The notes under the pieces were generated by a model. The model worked only from the letters and a program-made list of their open reading frames with translations, did not search any database and was not told the origin of the DNA. 64,000 nucleotides of DNA, from the NCBI GenBank assembly GCA_934307695.1, contig CAKRCS010000004.1:124001-188000 (forward strand), in the 5' to 3' direction. A program made the translations under genes and the position numbers. This DNA comes from an uncultured Agathobacter sp. GTDB lineage: Bacteria > Bacillota > Clostridia > Lachnospirales > Lachnospiraceae. Shown here piece after piece: positions 23,758 to 32,690 of this stretch (positions within the stretch are counted from its first letter, which is position 1; every line of letters starts with the position of its first letter).

Positions 23758-23790
23758 ATCCCTGCTCCTTTTCGTAATTAAGTTACCCTT

Positions 23791-23819
23791 ACTATACTCT
23801 ACTCTTTTGGCATTTGCAA
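23791..23819 (-). promoter_or_regulatory. SigA-type promoter of the secreted FnIII protein
   Basis: Minus strand TTGCAA (23814-23819), 17-base spacer, TATAGT (23791-23796). Confidence 0.65.
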
Positions 23820-23898
23820 ATACAATATCCATTATTTGTAAGAATTGGCAGATACTGTATTTGCTGTGCGCCAAGTCCCTGCAAAATGCCGTGCCTTT

Positions 23899-24573
23899 TT
23901 ATCTGCGCTGCCTGCGATAATAAATCAGACATACTACTGCAAACAATACCGTTGCAACGATCAGCACCGGATATGCCGCCGATGATGGAACCGGACAGCC
24001 TTCGATCATCAGTCCCTGACGGAGCGTAAACACACCGAAGATCGCAAAGATAATGAATGCGAGCATGTTTAAAAAGTTCTCCGGAGTCCTGCTCTTTAGC
24101 AGATAGCCTATCAGCATGCCAAGGATGTCTGCCGCAAAAAGTCCGATGGAGCAGCCTAGCCATACGATCACGCCCGCGCTTAAGCCCTCGTTTGCGCCGA
24201 AGGTGATGGCTGTAAGCTGTGTCTTATCTCCAAGCTCTGCTACGAAAAAGGTGCAGAAAACAGCGAGCGGTGCAAATCCGAGCTTTCCTGTTTTGGCTTC
24301 CTCTTCCTCGTCATCATCTTTCTTGAGGGAGGTCACCGCAAAATACATAAATGCAAATGCCGCGATAAACTTGATGATCCAGTCCGGGATCAGCGCGCCG
24401 ACGAGTCCGCCCGCCAGTACCGCCATTCCGTTTAACACCAGAATCGCTGCTGCGGTTCCGAGGATAATGTCACGCAGCTTATATTTTGAGGTAAGCGCAA
24501 CCAGCATAAGCTGTGTCTTGTCGCCCATCTCCGCAATGAACTCCGTTAAAAGCACCTTTAGAAAAAGTAACAT
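23899..24573 (-). CDS. GDT1/TMEM165 family cation (Mn2+/Ca2+) exporter
   Basis: 224 residues with six predicted membrane segments in two inverted halves. Each half has the family signature: EMGDKTQ (Glu15 to Gln21) and ELGDKTQ (near 115). The acidic loop KKDDDEEEEAKTGK separates the halves. In bacteria this family (MneA-like) exports Mn2+ and is often controlled by yybP-ykoY riboswitches, as predicted here. It starts 24 bases after the CaCA gene stop and shares its transcript. Confidence 0.92.
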   Translation of the reverse strand: MLLFLKVLLTEFIAEMGDKTQLMLVALTSKYKLRDIILGTAAAILVLNGMAVLAGGLVGALIPDWIIKFIAAFAFMYFAVTSLKKDDDEEEEAKTGKLGFAPLAVFCTFFVAELGDKTQLTAITFGANEGLSAGVIVWLGCSIGLFAADILGMLIGYLLKSRTPENFLNMLAFIIFAIFGVFTLRQGLMIEGCPVPSSAAYPVLIVATVLFAVVCLIYYRRQRR

Positions 24574-24597
24574 ATTATTTTCTCCCCGATATCTGTT

Positions 24598-25599
24598 TTA
24601 TCTCATAATGATGTAAACTGCGTAAGCCACATACAGCGCAATCATCACAAAGCCCTCTTTCCGGCTGAGCTGCTGCTTCGTTGCCGCGAACATCCACACG
24701 ATCAATGTAAATACCAGCAGGATCACGATATCGATGATGTTCTCCGTGATGAATGCGATCGGGCTGATCGTGGATGCGATTCCGAGTACCATAAGAATAT
24801 TAAATACGTTAGAACCGATCGCGTTTCCGAGTGCCATGCCAATCTCATTTTTTCTTGCTGCAACAATGGAGGTTACCAGCTCCGGAAGCGAGGTTCCGAT
24901 GGATACGATCGTAAGTCCGATCAGTGTCTGGCTCATGCCGAGTTCCACCGCGATCCGGCTCGCCGCGTCTACGGTAAGGTCTCCACCGAATGCAATAGCA
25001 GCCGCGCCGCCTACAATGAACAGAAGGCTCTTCGGAACCGGTAACAGCTTGATCTCCTCATCCGATCCGCCTTCTACCTCAACCGCTTCGCCGGCTTTTT
25101 GTGCCTTTAACGTTCTGCGGATCAGCACGAAGATGTATGCCGCAAAAAGTAAAAGCAATAGTACGCCGTCGAGATGTCCGAGAACCATTCCCGAAGTATC
25201 TCCGAACGCGCACACGCCAAATCCGAGCAGGAGCAGTGCGCATACCGCCGAAAACGGAATGTCCCTGCGGATCGTATCCTTTCCTACCGCGATCGGTGCC
25301 ATGAACGCGCATACGCCGATAACGACCATCAGGTTGAAGATGTTAGAACCAACGGCGTTGCTGACTGCAAGCTCATTGTTGTTCGTGATGGATGCGGTAA
25401 CACTGACCGCCGTTTCCGGAAGGGATGTTCCCATCGCGACTACCGTAAGTCCGATGATGATCGCCGGAACGTGAAACCTCTTTGCGACACTTGAGCTTCC
25501 CTCCACAAAGAAATCTGCACCTTTGATCAAAAGCACAAATCCGATTACCAGAAAAAGAATTACTACAAGCATTGGTGACTGGTTGATAAAATCTCCCAT
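24598..25599 (-). CDS. CaCA family cation/sodium or cation/proton antiporter (YrbG-like)
   Basis: 333 residues, about ten membrane segments. Both alpha repeats are present: VVAMGTSLPETAVSVTAS with GSNIFNLMVVIG, and VSIGTSLPELVTSIVAAR with GSNVFNILMVLG. The internal loop carries VEGGSDEEIKLLPV. YrbG proteins exchange Ca2+ against Na+ or H+. The gene is the first behind a predicted Mn2+ riboswitch and is followed by a GDT1-type exporter, so export of Mn2+ as well as Ca2+ is a reasonable inference. AAGGAGG lies before ATG. Confidence 0.92.
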   Translation of the reverse strand: MGDFINQSPMLVVILFLVIGFVLLIKGADFFVEGSSSVAKRFHVPAIIIGLTVVAMGTSLPETAVSVTASITNNNELAVSNAVGSNIFNLMVVIGVCAFMAPIAVGKDTIRRDIPFSAVCALLLLGFGVCAFGDTSGMVLGHLDGVLLLLLFAAYIFVLIRRTLKAQKAGEAVEVEGGSDEEIKLLPVPKSLLFIVGGAAAIAFGGDLTVDAASRIAVELGMSQTLIGLTIVSIGTSLPELVTSIVAARKNEIGMALGNAIGSNVFNILMVLGIASTISPIAFITENIIDIVILLVFTLIVWMFAATKQQLSRKEGFVMIALYVAYAVYIIMR

Positions 25600-25681
25600 A
25601 TTTACCTCCTTTGTTGTTGCTTCCGCCTTAATCGCAGCTTCGCGCCCGTTCCTGTGATTTGTCGTGTGTTAGAGAACAAGC

Positions 25682-25812
25682 AAAAAAGACCCAGGTATGC
25701 CTGTATTTCAAAGCATACATGAGTCTCATTCTTTAAGATTTGCCAGGCTTGATAAAAACACCGGGACTGTTGACAAACCACGCATCTGCGCGAACTACTC
25801 CCTCACGGAATA
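25682..25812 (-). promoter_or_regulatory. yybP-ykoY (manganese) riboswitch with expression-platform terminator
   Basis: In the 295-base gap before the CaCA gene, the minus strand reads GAGGGAGTAG (25795-25804), then GTTTGTCAACA and CCCGGTG, then CCTGGCAAATC, the conserved blocks of the yybP-ykoY aptamer. A terminator follows: AGACTCATGTATGC pairs with GCATACCTGGGTCT and six T (25682-25726). Mn2+ binding is expected to disrupt termination. Identified by recalled consensus blocks and by the two downstream transporters, not by a covariance search. Confidence 0.8.
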
Positions 25813-25835
25813 TATTCTGTATAAAAGTCTTGGTA

Positions 25836-25865
25836 AGTATACCAAAGACCGCTTCGGTAAGTCAA
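25836..25865 (-). promoter_or_regulatory. SigA-type promoter of the manganese riboswitch operon
   Basis: Minus strand TTGACT (25860-25865), 18-base spacer, TATACT (25836-25841). Predicted start near 25829, just ahead of the aptamer. Confidence 0.75.
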
Positions 25866-25894
25866 CACTAACCTTTGTTTGCCTGTCTGCTTGC

Positions 25895-28027
25895 TTACTT
25901 CTTCGTCGTAACCGTCAGTTCTTCCGATTTCTGTGAGATGTATTTTACATCACCGCTCATCTTATAAGAGCTTACCACATAGGTGTATGAGGTGCCTTTT
26001 GCAAGCCCGGTATCCGTATAAGTGGTGTTCTTATTGCCACTTATGGATGCGATCTCCTCGTACTCTCCGCTTTCCTCGTCATAGCGGTATACCACATACC
26101 CGTTTACCTTGGAATCTCTCGTCCAGCTGAGTGTGACGGATTTCTTTGTGCGTGCTGCTGCGGAAAGCTCCGTCGGTGCTGCCGGTGAGCTTATGGTCGT
26201 CAGCGTATCGGAGTATTCGCCGGTGTAATCAACATCATCATAGGTGATATAAGCGCGCACGCGGTACTGGTAAGTCGTTCCGGAAGCAACATCGGTATCC
26301 TTAAAGCTGTTCTTCGTTGTCGTTCCGATATTTACCCATTTCTTGGTGCTCTTATCATAGCGGTATACCATGTAGCCGGTTACGTCAGACTGCTTTTTCC
26401 ACTTCAAAGAGATTGCCTTGGTGGATCTTCCTGCAACCTTTAAGCTCGTTACGTCCGCAGGTCTTGTGATCGCAAACAGCTCCTCGGAGTCGTCGCTTAG
26501 CATCTGCTCGCCCTCATAGGTAATATATGCGCAGACGATAAACTGATACTCGGTTCCTTCGGTAAGTCCGGTAACCTGATAGGTCCGGTTGTTCTTTCCC
26601 TTTATTGTCGCGATCTCGCTGTATGCATCCTCCTCCGGATCATACTGATAGATCACATAGCCCTTTGCTCCGGAAACTGCCTTCCAGCCGAGGGTGATCG
26701 TGTCGGCGGTGCGCGTTTTCACGCTTACCTTTGCCGGCGGCAGCGGCATTGTGGTCGTTGCGATGCTGCCTGACACATTCGCGCTGTAGCTCTCGCCGCC
26801 AAACTTCCAGTACGCACGGATCTTGTAGGAATACTCGGTCGCGGAGGCAAGTCCCTCATCCGTGTAGCTGGTCTCTCTGGTTGTTGCGATCCTCTTGTAT
26901 TTTCCGGTTGCCGGATTCATGCGGTAGATGATGTAGCCGACCGCATCATCTGTCTTGTTCCACTCCAGATCCACGCTCGCTGCACTCTGTCCGCTGACTG
27001 CCGGTGTCTTGGTCTTGATGGAAAAGTCCTTATACAGGAAGTTGCAGTCAATCTTTAATGAATTGACATAGCCGCTCTCGGAATACTGCCAGTATTCATA
27101 GTTGCCCGGATAATACAGATAGCCGTTGTTCGGATCGGTGCTCTGCGCGTAGCGTGCCTGCCAGATCTTGTATTTTTTTCCAAGTGCCTCCCCGTCGAGC
27201 TTATTCAAAAGGAAATTGCTGTTGGCATAGATCATCGGTGTGTAGCCCGCTTTCTCAACGTACTTGCAGAATGCCTTGACCGTCTTGGTCGCAGACTTGA
27301 TATCCACGGTTCCGTTCGCATACGCCTGATCCAGCCGTCCCGGATAGCTCTTGCCGTTCGCGGTGTAAGAGCCGCCCTCATAATCAATTACGAGCGGCAG
27401 TGTGACATCGTATTTCTTGACACGCTTGATCAAAAACTTTGCTTCTTCCTTGGCTTCCTTCGTGGTGAGCGCCTGCGAAAATACATACACGCCTACGCTG
27501 ATCCCGTTGTCTAATGCGCCTTTGATGTTCTGCTTGTAAGTCGGGTCCTCCAAAAGCTCTCCCGTCTCTAACTTCCGGTAGCCGACACGAATGATCGCAA
27601 AGTCCACTCCGGCTTCCTTGCATGCCGCCCAGTCGATGGTGTTCTGCCATTTTGAGACATCAATTCCGTTAAACAGCTCATAGCCGTCGAACTTCTCCTC
27701 ATGGGAATATGTAAGGTTCGTAAATGGCGAGTCGCTTGTCAGGGTAAAGCTGCCATCGTCAAAATAGGTCTCATCCATCGTTGCTCCGTACAGGGTAACG
27801 GAGTCGTTGGAAAACAGCGTTGCTGCTCGCCCCTGTGCCACCGCCTCTTCGATCAGGGCGCTGCTTCCCATCGTCTGCGCCGGGATCACCTGTCCATCCG
27901 ATGTAAGAAAAACGGCTTCCTCGTCCTGTGCCGGGTTGATCGTTGCCAGATTCGGGGCTGATAGCAGAAATGCCCCTGCCGCTACTGCACTTGCTGCCAG
28001 CAGCTTTGTAATTCTACGTCTTGTCAT
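25895..28027 (-). CDS. Secreted GH25 muramidase with four fibronectin III domains
   Basis: 710 residues from the ATG at 28027 (MTRRRITKLLAASAVAAGAF signal peptide; AGGAGG upstream). A linker runs to about residue 115, then the GH25 lysozyme domain (about 115-320): GIDVSKWQNTIDW, IIRVGYR, the catalytic VIDYEGG and a closing WQYSESGYV. Four FnIII domains (about 325-710) follow, each with a WxxxxxxxGYxIYR-type strand. GH25 enzymes cleave MurNAc-GlcNAc in peptidoglycan. Likely an autolysin working outside the cell. The longer frame upstream of 28027 has no fitting ribosome site. Confidence 0.92.
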   Translation of the reverse strand: MTRRRITKLLAASAVAAGAFLLSAPNLATINPAQDEEAVFLTSDGQVIPAQTMGSSALIEEAVAQGRAATLFSNDSVTLYGATMDETYFDDGSFTLTSDSPFTNLTYSHEEKFDGYELFNGIDVSKWQNTIDWAACKEAGVDFAIIRVGYRKLETGELLEDPTYKQNIKGALDNGISVGVYVFSQALTTKEAKEEAKFLIKRVKKYDVTLPLVIDYEGGSYTANGKSYPGRLDQAYANGTVDIKSATKTVKAFCKYVEKAGYTPMIYANSNFLLNKLDGEALGKKYKIWQARYAQSTDPNNGYLYYPGNYEYWQYSESGYVNSLKIDCNFLYKDFSIKTKTPAVSGQSAASVDLEWNKTDDAVGYIIYRMNPATGKYKRIATTRETSYTDEGLASATEYSYKIRAYWKFGGESYSANVSGSIATTTMPLPPAKVSVKTRTADTITLGWKAVSGAKGYVIYQYDPEEDAYSEIATIKGKNNRTYQVTGLTEGTEYQFIVCAYITYEGEQMLSDDSEELFAITRPADVTSLKVAGRSTKAISLKWKKQSDVTGYMVYRYDKSTKKWVNIGTTTKNSFKDTDVASGTTYQYRVRAYITYDDVDYTGEYSDTLTTISSPAAPTELSAAARTKKSVTLSWTRDSKVNGYVVYRYDEESGEYEEIASISGNKNTTYTDTGLAKGTSYTYVVSSYKMSGDVKYISQKSEELTVTTKK

Positions 28028-28126
28028 CTGTTCAATTCCTCCTACGACTAATTTATCCGAAAATGGGTTGTGCGTCAACTGCCAGAAATTGGGATGCTGA
28101 AAAAGTGGCATAATCGGAATTAGCAG

Positions 28127-28156
28127 TTGACAAATATTGTGCTCCGTGGCTATAAT
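28127..28156 (+). promoter_or_regulatory. SigA-type promoter of the tyrS T-box operon
   Basis: Perfect TTGACA (28127-28132), 18-base spacer, perfect TATAAT (28151-28156). Confidence 0.9.
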
Positions 28157-28162
28157 ACACCT

Positions 28163-28446
28163 AATTGAAGCAGTTACAGGCTGTGATGGGAACAAGTACA
28201 TGTGTGTGGAACAGACAGAAAGCTACCGGTTGATGAGAGGTGCGTGGGAAGCAGATATGGAATACATCCCGGAGCCTTGCACCCAACGGTTTTTCCAAGT
28301 AGGCTGCAACGGAGTGGCGCACGTTATAGAGGCTGGAGTCTTGTCGGAGACTCATGGAGGCAGACTGTGTGAGCAGTCCGCGAATTAAGGTGGTAACACG
28401 AGATGATCCCCCCTCGTCCTTATACAAGGACGGGGGTTTTTTTATT
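28163..28446 (+). promoter_or_regulatory. Tyrosyl T-box riboswitch with terminator
   Basis: The roughly 285-nt leader has stem I with GGGAACAAGTACATG (specifier loop near 28192-28206), offering the Tyr codon TAC. The T-box segment AAGGTGGTAACACG (28387-28400) contains TGGT, complementary to the ACCA end of tRNA-Tyr (discriminator A). The terminator pairs CGTCCTT with AAGGACG plus flanking C/G runs, ending in eight T (about 28408-28443). Uncharged tRNA-Tyr should favour the antiterminator. It precedes tyrS, which fits the specifier. Confidence 0.92.
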
Positions 28447-28469
28447 CTATGCATACGGAGGTAATACAC

Positions 28470-29696
28470 ATGACTATTTATGACGAACTCGTTGCGCGTG
28501 GCCTGATCGCCCAAGTTACGGACGAGGCAGAAATCAAAGACCTGATCAACAATGGTAAGGCTGTATTTTACATCGGATTTGATCCGACCGCAGACAGCCT
28601 TCACGTAGGACACTTCATGGCGCTTTGCCTGATGAAGCGTCTGCAGATGGCTGGCAATAAGCCAATCGCTCTGATCGGTGGCGGAACCGCCATGATCGGA
28701 GATCCGTCCGGACGTACCGACATGCGCCAGATGATGACAACAGAGACAATCCAGCACAACGTTGACTGCTTCAAGAAGCAGATGAGCCGTTTCATCGATT
28801 TTTCCGAGGGAAAGGCTATGCTTGTCAACAACGCTGACTGGCTGATTGATCTTAACTACATTGACGTTCTGCGCGATGTCGGACCGCATTTTTCCGTAAA
28901 CCGCATGCTGACCGCCGAGTGCTACAAGCAGCGTATGGAAAAAGGTCTCAGCTTCTTAGAGTTTAACTACATGATCATGCAGTCCTACGACTTCTACACG
29001 CTGTTCCAGAAGTACGGATGCAACATGCAGTTCGGTGGCGATGACCAGTGGAGCAACATGCTTGGTGGTACGGAACTGATCCGCCGTAAGCTCGGAAAGG
29101 ATGCTTATGCGATGACCATCAATCTGCTTCTCAACTCTGAGGGCAAGAAGATGGGTAAGACGCAGTCCGGCGCTGTATGGCTTGATCCAAACAAGACTTC
29201 ACCATTTGAGTTCTTCCAGTATTGGAGAAACGTTGCGGATTCCGATGTATTAAAGTGCATCCGTATGCTTACCTTCCTTCCGCTCGAAGAGATCGATGCA
29301 ATGGATAGCTGGGAGGGCGCACAGCTCAATGAGGCAAAGGAGATCCTTGCTTACGAGCTGACCAAGCTGGTTCACGGCGAAGAAGAGGCAGCCAAGGCAA
29401 AGGAAGCGTCCCACGCTCTGTTTGCTGGCGGCGGAAGCCACGACAATATGCCAACCGTTGAGCTTAGCGCAGAGGATTTTGCTGACGGCGATCTTGATAT
29501 CATGGGGCTTCTGATAAAAGCCGGTCTCTGTGAGTCCCGCGGCGATGCCCGCAGAAATGTACAGCAGGGCGGTGTTTCCGTGGCTGACGAGAAGGTATCT
29601 GATATTGCCACCAAGTACACTGCTGATTTCTTCGCCGGCGATGGCGTTGTTGTACGCCGCGGCAAGAAGAAATTTGTGAAGGTTGTTGTGAAGTAA
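28470..29696 (+). CDS. tyrS: Tyrosyl-tRNA synthetase
   Basis: 408 residues, normal length. The class I signature HVGH (residues 45-48, after FDPTADSL) and the KMSKS-type loop [12 protein letters not shown] (about 230) are visible, plus the FGGDDQWSN tyrosine-pocket block. The C-terminal S4 RNA-binding domain (about 335-408) has [22 protein letters not shown] at 28470 with CGGAGG upstream; the earlier ATG at 28449 lies at the terminator. Expression is controlled by the T-box. Confidence 0.97.
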   Translation: MTIYDELVARGLIAQVTDEAEIKDLINNGKAVFYIGFDPTADSLHVGHFMALCLMKRLQMAGNKPIALIGGGTAMIGDPSGRTDMRQMMTTETIQHNVDCFKKQMSRFIDFSEGKAMLVNNADWLIDLNYIDVLRDVGPHFSVNRMLTAECYKQRMEKGLSFLEFNYMIMQSYDFYTLFQKYGCNMQFGGDDQWSNMLGGTELIRRKLGKDAYAMTINLLLNSEGKKMGKTQSGAVWLDPNKTSPFEFFQYWRNVADSDVLKCIRMLTFLPLEEIDAMDSWEGAQLNEAKEILAYELTKLVHGEEEAAKAKEASHALFAGGGSHDNMPTVELSAEDFADGDLDIMGLLIKAGLCESRGDARRNVQQGGVSVADEKVSDIATKYTADFFAGDGVVVRRGKKKFVKVVVK

Positions 29697-29715
29697 ATAT
29701 TTTATTTGATGTATT

Positions 29716-29748
29716 AAAAAACGGCAAGCATTGCGCTTGCCGTTTTTT
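29716..29748. terminator. Bidirectional terminator between tyrS and the MMPL operon
   Basis: AAAAAACGGCAAGC and GCTTGCCGTTTTTT pair with a short loop, with A and T runs on both sides, so it can serve tyrS (plus) and the converging operon (minus). Confidence 0.9.
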
Positions 29749-29818
29749 GTTGGGCGGGACATTATGCGATTTTTCTTGGCGCTATGCCCCCTTAATTAGC
29801 TTAAATCTATGCTACTGC

Positions 29819-32677
29819 TTATTCCGCTTCGGTAGTAGCTTCCTCTGTCTCCTTGGCATCTGCGGTGATGTCATCGGTGCGGTAGATGAACTTAACTGCG
29901 CCGCCCATATCATCGCTGATTCCTGCGAAGTTGCGGTAGTTCTTGGAAACATTTACGGTTGCTTTGATACGCTCTACCATTCCGTCAAGATCATCGTTTG
30001 CAAGGTCTGCGATCTTCTGGATTCCGTCCTCGTTGAAGGTCTTAAGTCCATCGGAGAGCTGCATAGCGCCATCCTTAAGCTGGGTTACGCCATCAACAAG
30101 TGCCGGTGCGCCATCCTTGAGCTGTAAGATACCATCGTACAATGCTTCTGCGCCGCTCTTAAGTTCTGCGGTTCCATCCTTCAGATCAGATGCACCGCTC
30201 TTTAAGTCGCTTGCACCGTCTGCTGCTGTTGCAACACCATCGGTGTAGGTCTGTAATCCAAGATAGAAGGTATTGTAGCTATCTAAGGATGCCTTTAAGG
30301 TGATGATGGACTGTGCTCCCTCGGAAGCGGCTGTCAGCTTCTCCTGTACGGCATCGGATGCCATGTTCTCGGAGATCAGCTGCTGAACCTGTGTCTCAAC
30401 ATTATCCTTGATGGTCTTCTTGATTTCCTTGGTCTTCATCTGAGCATCGGTATTGGAAGTGATGAGTGCCTTTACATCCTTGCTCTCCATCTGCTCGTCA
30501 ATGTTGGTTGCGATGATGCTCTGTACATCAGCGGATGCCATCTGTGTATCAATATTACTTGCGATCAGCTTCTGGACATCCTCAGTTGCCATCTGCTCAT
30601 CAATGTTGGTTGTGATGATTCCCTTAACGTTTTCGGTTTTCATCTGTGCATCGGTATTGCTTGCGATGGTGGACTGGATATCTGCGCTCGCCATCTGTGC
30701 GTCAATCGTTGATGCGATGGTAGACTGGATATCTGCACTTGCCATCTTTGCATCGATGTTAGATGTGATGGTTGCCTGAACCTCTGCGCTTGCCATCTGA
30801 GCATCCGTATTGGTTGCAATAAGTGCCTTTACATCATCACTTGTCATCTGAGTGTCTGTGCCGGTGCTGATCTGTGCCTTTACCGTATCCGAAGCCATCT
30901 GGTTCTCGATTGCGGCATTAACTGCTGCCTGCTGCTCTGCGGAAACATGTCCTGCCGCAACTGCTGCATCATAATCCTCCGGAGACATTGATAGTGCCTG
31001 CGCTAATACTGCTTTCTTTACATTTTCTCTGGCGGCTGCGGTTACCTTTGCTTCCACTTCGGTTCTTACTGCTGCGGTTACCTTACCTTCAACAGCTGAC
31101 CGTACCGCCTCATTAACACCAGCGGTTACCTGTGCTTTAACTGCCTCATTCACCTTTGCAGTTACCTGTGCCTTTACGGCGTCGGTTACCTGTGACTGGA
31201 CATTTGCCTTTACTACATCAGTTACCTTTGACTCTACCTGAGCCTTTGCGGCTTCCTGTACCTTTGCGGTTACCTGCTCCTTAACGGCTGCGGTTACCTT
31301 CTCCGTAACCTGAGTCTTTGCAACCTCGGTTACCTTAGCTTCTACCTGCTCACGGACTGCCTCGGTTACCTTTTCCTTAACTACGGAACGGTTAGCCTCA
31401 ACGGTTGCGGTAACAGTTTCAAGTGCCTGATTGTATACAGAGGTCTCATCCAAAGAAGAGATAACGTTATTCAAGGTCTCTGCGTAATTTTCAATAGTAA
31501 GCTCCGGAACATCAAGTCCTGCTGCTGCAAGCTGTGTATTTGCGGTTGAAAGCAAGGTCTCAAATACCTGCTTTGCTCCACCGTTTAAGGTATCGTTATT
31601 TTCAACAAGTGTATCAAGTCCCTTGGAAAGCTTCTTGGTACCGTTCTTGATCTGCTTAGCGCCGTCATCCAGAGAAGCTGCGCCCTCTTTCAGTGCCTTT
31701 GCGCCGTCTGCAAGCTGGTTGATTCCGTCTACAAGCTCGCCGGACTTGTCAAGCAAGGTTGCAAGACCATCGTAAAGCTGTGAGGAACCATCCAGTAGCT
31801 GATCCATGCCATCGGTCAGCTTTGTGATAGAATCCTTTAGATCATCAACGGAGTCAAGGTTCGAGGTATCAAACTCGTTGAATACTTCGTTGGTTGCGAT
31901 CGTTACGGTCATGCCGAACTCAAAGTTGGTTGCATCTGCGGTAATCTCTACATAGCTTGGAATCTCAAGGTCATCTTCGCTGATCGCGAGGTTATCCTGA
32001 AGTCCGGGGAATGCGATACCTACAACTGCGGTGTGGTCACCGTCGTTGATAAGCTTACCATTGGATACCTCAACATTGGTAAAGGTATCATTGTCAAGCA
32101 GCATTCCGGTAAGCATTGCAAACGGAACATAAATCTTTTCCTGTGTGCCGTTGATGTCTACCATCTCGTACTGGTTGTTGGTGTAGTCAAAACGGATTGT
32201 TACCTTTCCGCTCTTTCCTGCGATATCCTCTGCGGAAATGTCCTTGCCATCGAGCTTGTAAGATACGGTCATTCCAACCGGAAGCTCTTTCTCGATGTCT
32301 CCCTGATAGTAAATGTCGTTGCCCTGTGCATCCCAGACGGTCATGTTGTCGCCGTTTACGGTGTAGGTCTCATCGCCTTTTACGTTCTCGATATTGTTCA
32401 GCTCAGATGCATCGTTTAGGCTGTCGCTGCCGAGTGCATTCTTGATCCAGTCGCTTACGATGATCTTCTGGACTGTTCCGTCTGCTCCTGCGAGTACATA
32501 TACAGTTTCGTCTTTGGACATTTCCTGAGTGTCATCGGTCTGTGTGGAAGTTGTTGTTACGGCAGCATCCTGTGCATTGTCATTGTTGCCGTTGACTGCA
32601 TATACAACTCCAACTCCGCCTAAGCAAAGGGCTGCGGTGCAGCTAAGAGCTATGACTTTTGTTGTAACCTTTTTCAT
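29819..32677 (-). CDS. Secreted YhgE/Pip-like repeat protein partnered with an MMPL exporter
   Basis: 952 residues. A signal peptide or anchor (MKKVTTKVIALSCTAALCLG) opens it. About 55-275 is a globular region; about 280-400 holds repeated DG/DGxxQLxDG turns (LTDGMDQLLDGSSQLYDGL), the hallmark of YhgE/Pip proteins. About 432-551 is ten tandem 12-residue helical units (V..KV..AVK.Q). About 594-763 is ten tandem 17-residue units (MASADIQSTIASNTDAQ type). A second DG-rich segment follows, and the end is acidic. The multi-TM C-terminus of true YhgE is missing. Gene 13 bases after MMPL. I infer a long extracytoplasmic coiled coil working with the transporter. Confidence 0.8.
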   Translation of the reverse strand: MKKVTTKVIALSCTAALCLGGVGVVYAVNGNNDNAQDAAVTTTSTQTDDTQEMSKDETVYVLAGADGTVQKIIVSDWIKNALGSDSLNDASELNNIENVKGDETYTVNGDNMTVWDAQGNDIYYQGDIEKELPVGMTVSYKLDGKDISAEDIAGKSGKVTIRFDYTNNQYEMVDINGTQEKIYVPFAMLTGMLLDNDTFTNVEVSNGKLINDGDHTAVVGIAFPGLQDNLAISEDDLEIPSYVEITADATNFEFGMTVTIATNEVFNEFDTSNLDSVDDLKDSITKLTDGMDQLLDGSSQLYDGLATLLDKSGELVDGINQLADGAKALKEGAASLDDGAKQIKNGTKKLSKGLDTLVENNDTLNGGAKQVFETLLSTANTQLAAAGLDVPELTIENYAETLNNVISSLDETSVYNQALETVTATVEANRSVVKEKVTEAVREQVEAKVTEVAKTQVTEKVTAAVKEQVTAKVQEAAKAQVESKVTDVVKANVQSQVTDAVKAQVTAKVNEAVKAQVTAGVNEAVRSAVEGKVTAAVRTEVEAKVTAAARENVKKAVLAQALSMSPEDYDAAVAAGHVSAEQQAAVNAAIENQMASDTVKAQISTGTDTQMTSDDVKALIATNTDAQMASAEVQATITSNIDAKMASADIQSTIASTIDAQMASADIQSTIASNTDAQMKTENVKGIITTNIDEQMATEDVQKLIASNIDTQMASADVQSIIATNIDEQMESKDVKALITSNTDAQMKTKEIKKTIKDNVETQVQQLISENMASDAVQEKLTAASEGAQSIITLKASLDSYNTFYLGLQTYTDGVATAADGASDLKSGASDLKDGTAELKSGAEALYDGILQLKDGAPALVDGVTQLKDGAMQLSDGLKTFNEDGIQKIADLANDDLDGMVERIKATVNVSKNYRNFAGISDDMGGAVKFIYRTDDITADAKETEEATTEAE
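30389..30898 (-). repeat. Ten tandem 51-bp units (17-residue repeat) in the MMPL partner gene
   Basis: Each unit starts with Met and ends with Gln, Lys or similar: M(A/K/T)S(A/D/E)(D/E)(V/I)(Q/K)..I.(T/S)N.D.Q. The units are coding and degenerate at DNA level, with a pair near 30650-30750 almost identical. Confidence 0.9.
31023..31382 (-). repeat. Ten tandem 36-bp units (12-residue repeat) in the MMPL partner gene
   Basis: Ten consecutive 12-residue helical units of the type VTAKVNEAVKAQ, with Val at positions 1 and 5, Ala/Val at 8-9 and Lys/Gln near the end. The 12-residue rather than 7- or 11-residue period is unusual for a coiled coil. Confidence 0.9.
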
Positions 32678-32690
32678 AATCGTTTGCCTC

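Noticed and set aside
28161..28889. 242-codon minus-strand frame across the T-box and tyrS start
   Set aside because: Antisense to a T-box leader and a conserved tRNA synthetase; no family resemblance.
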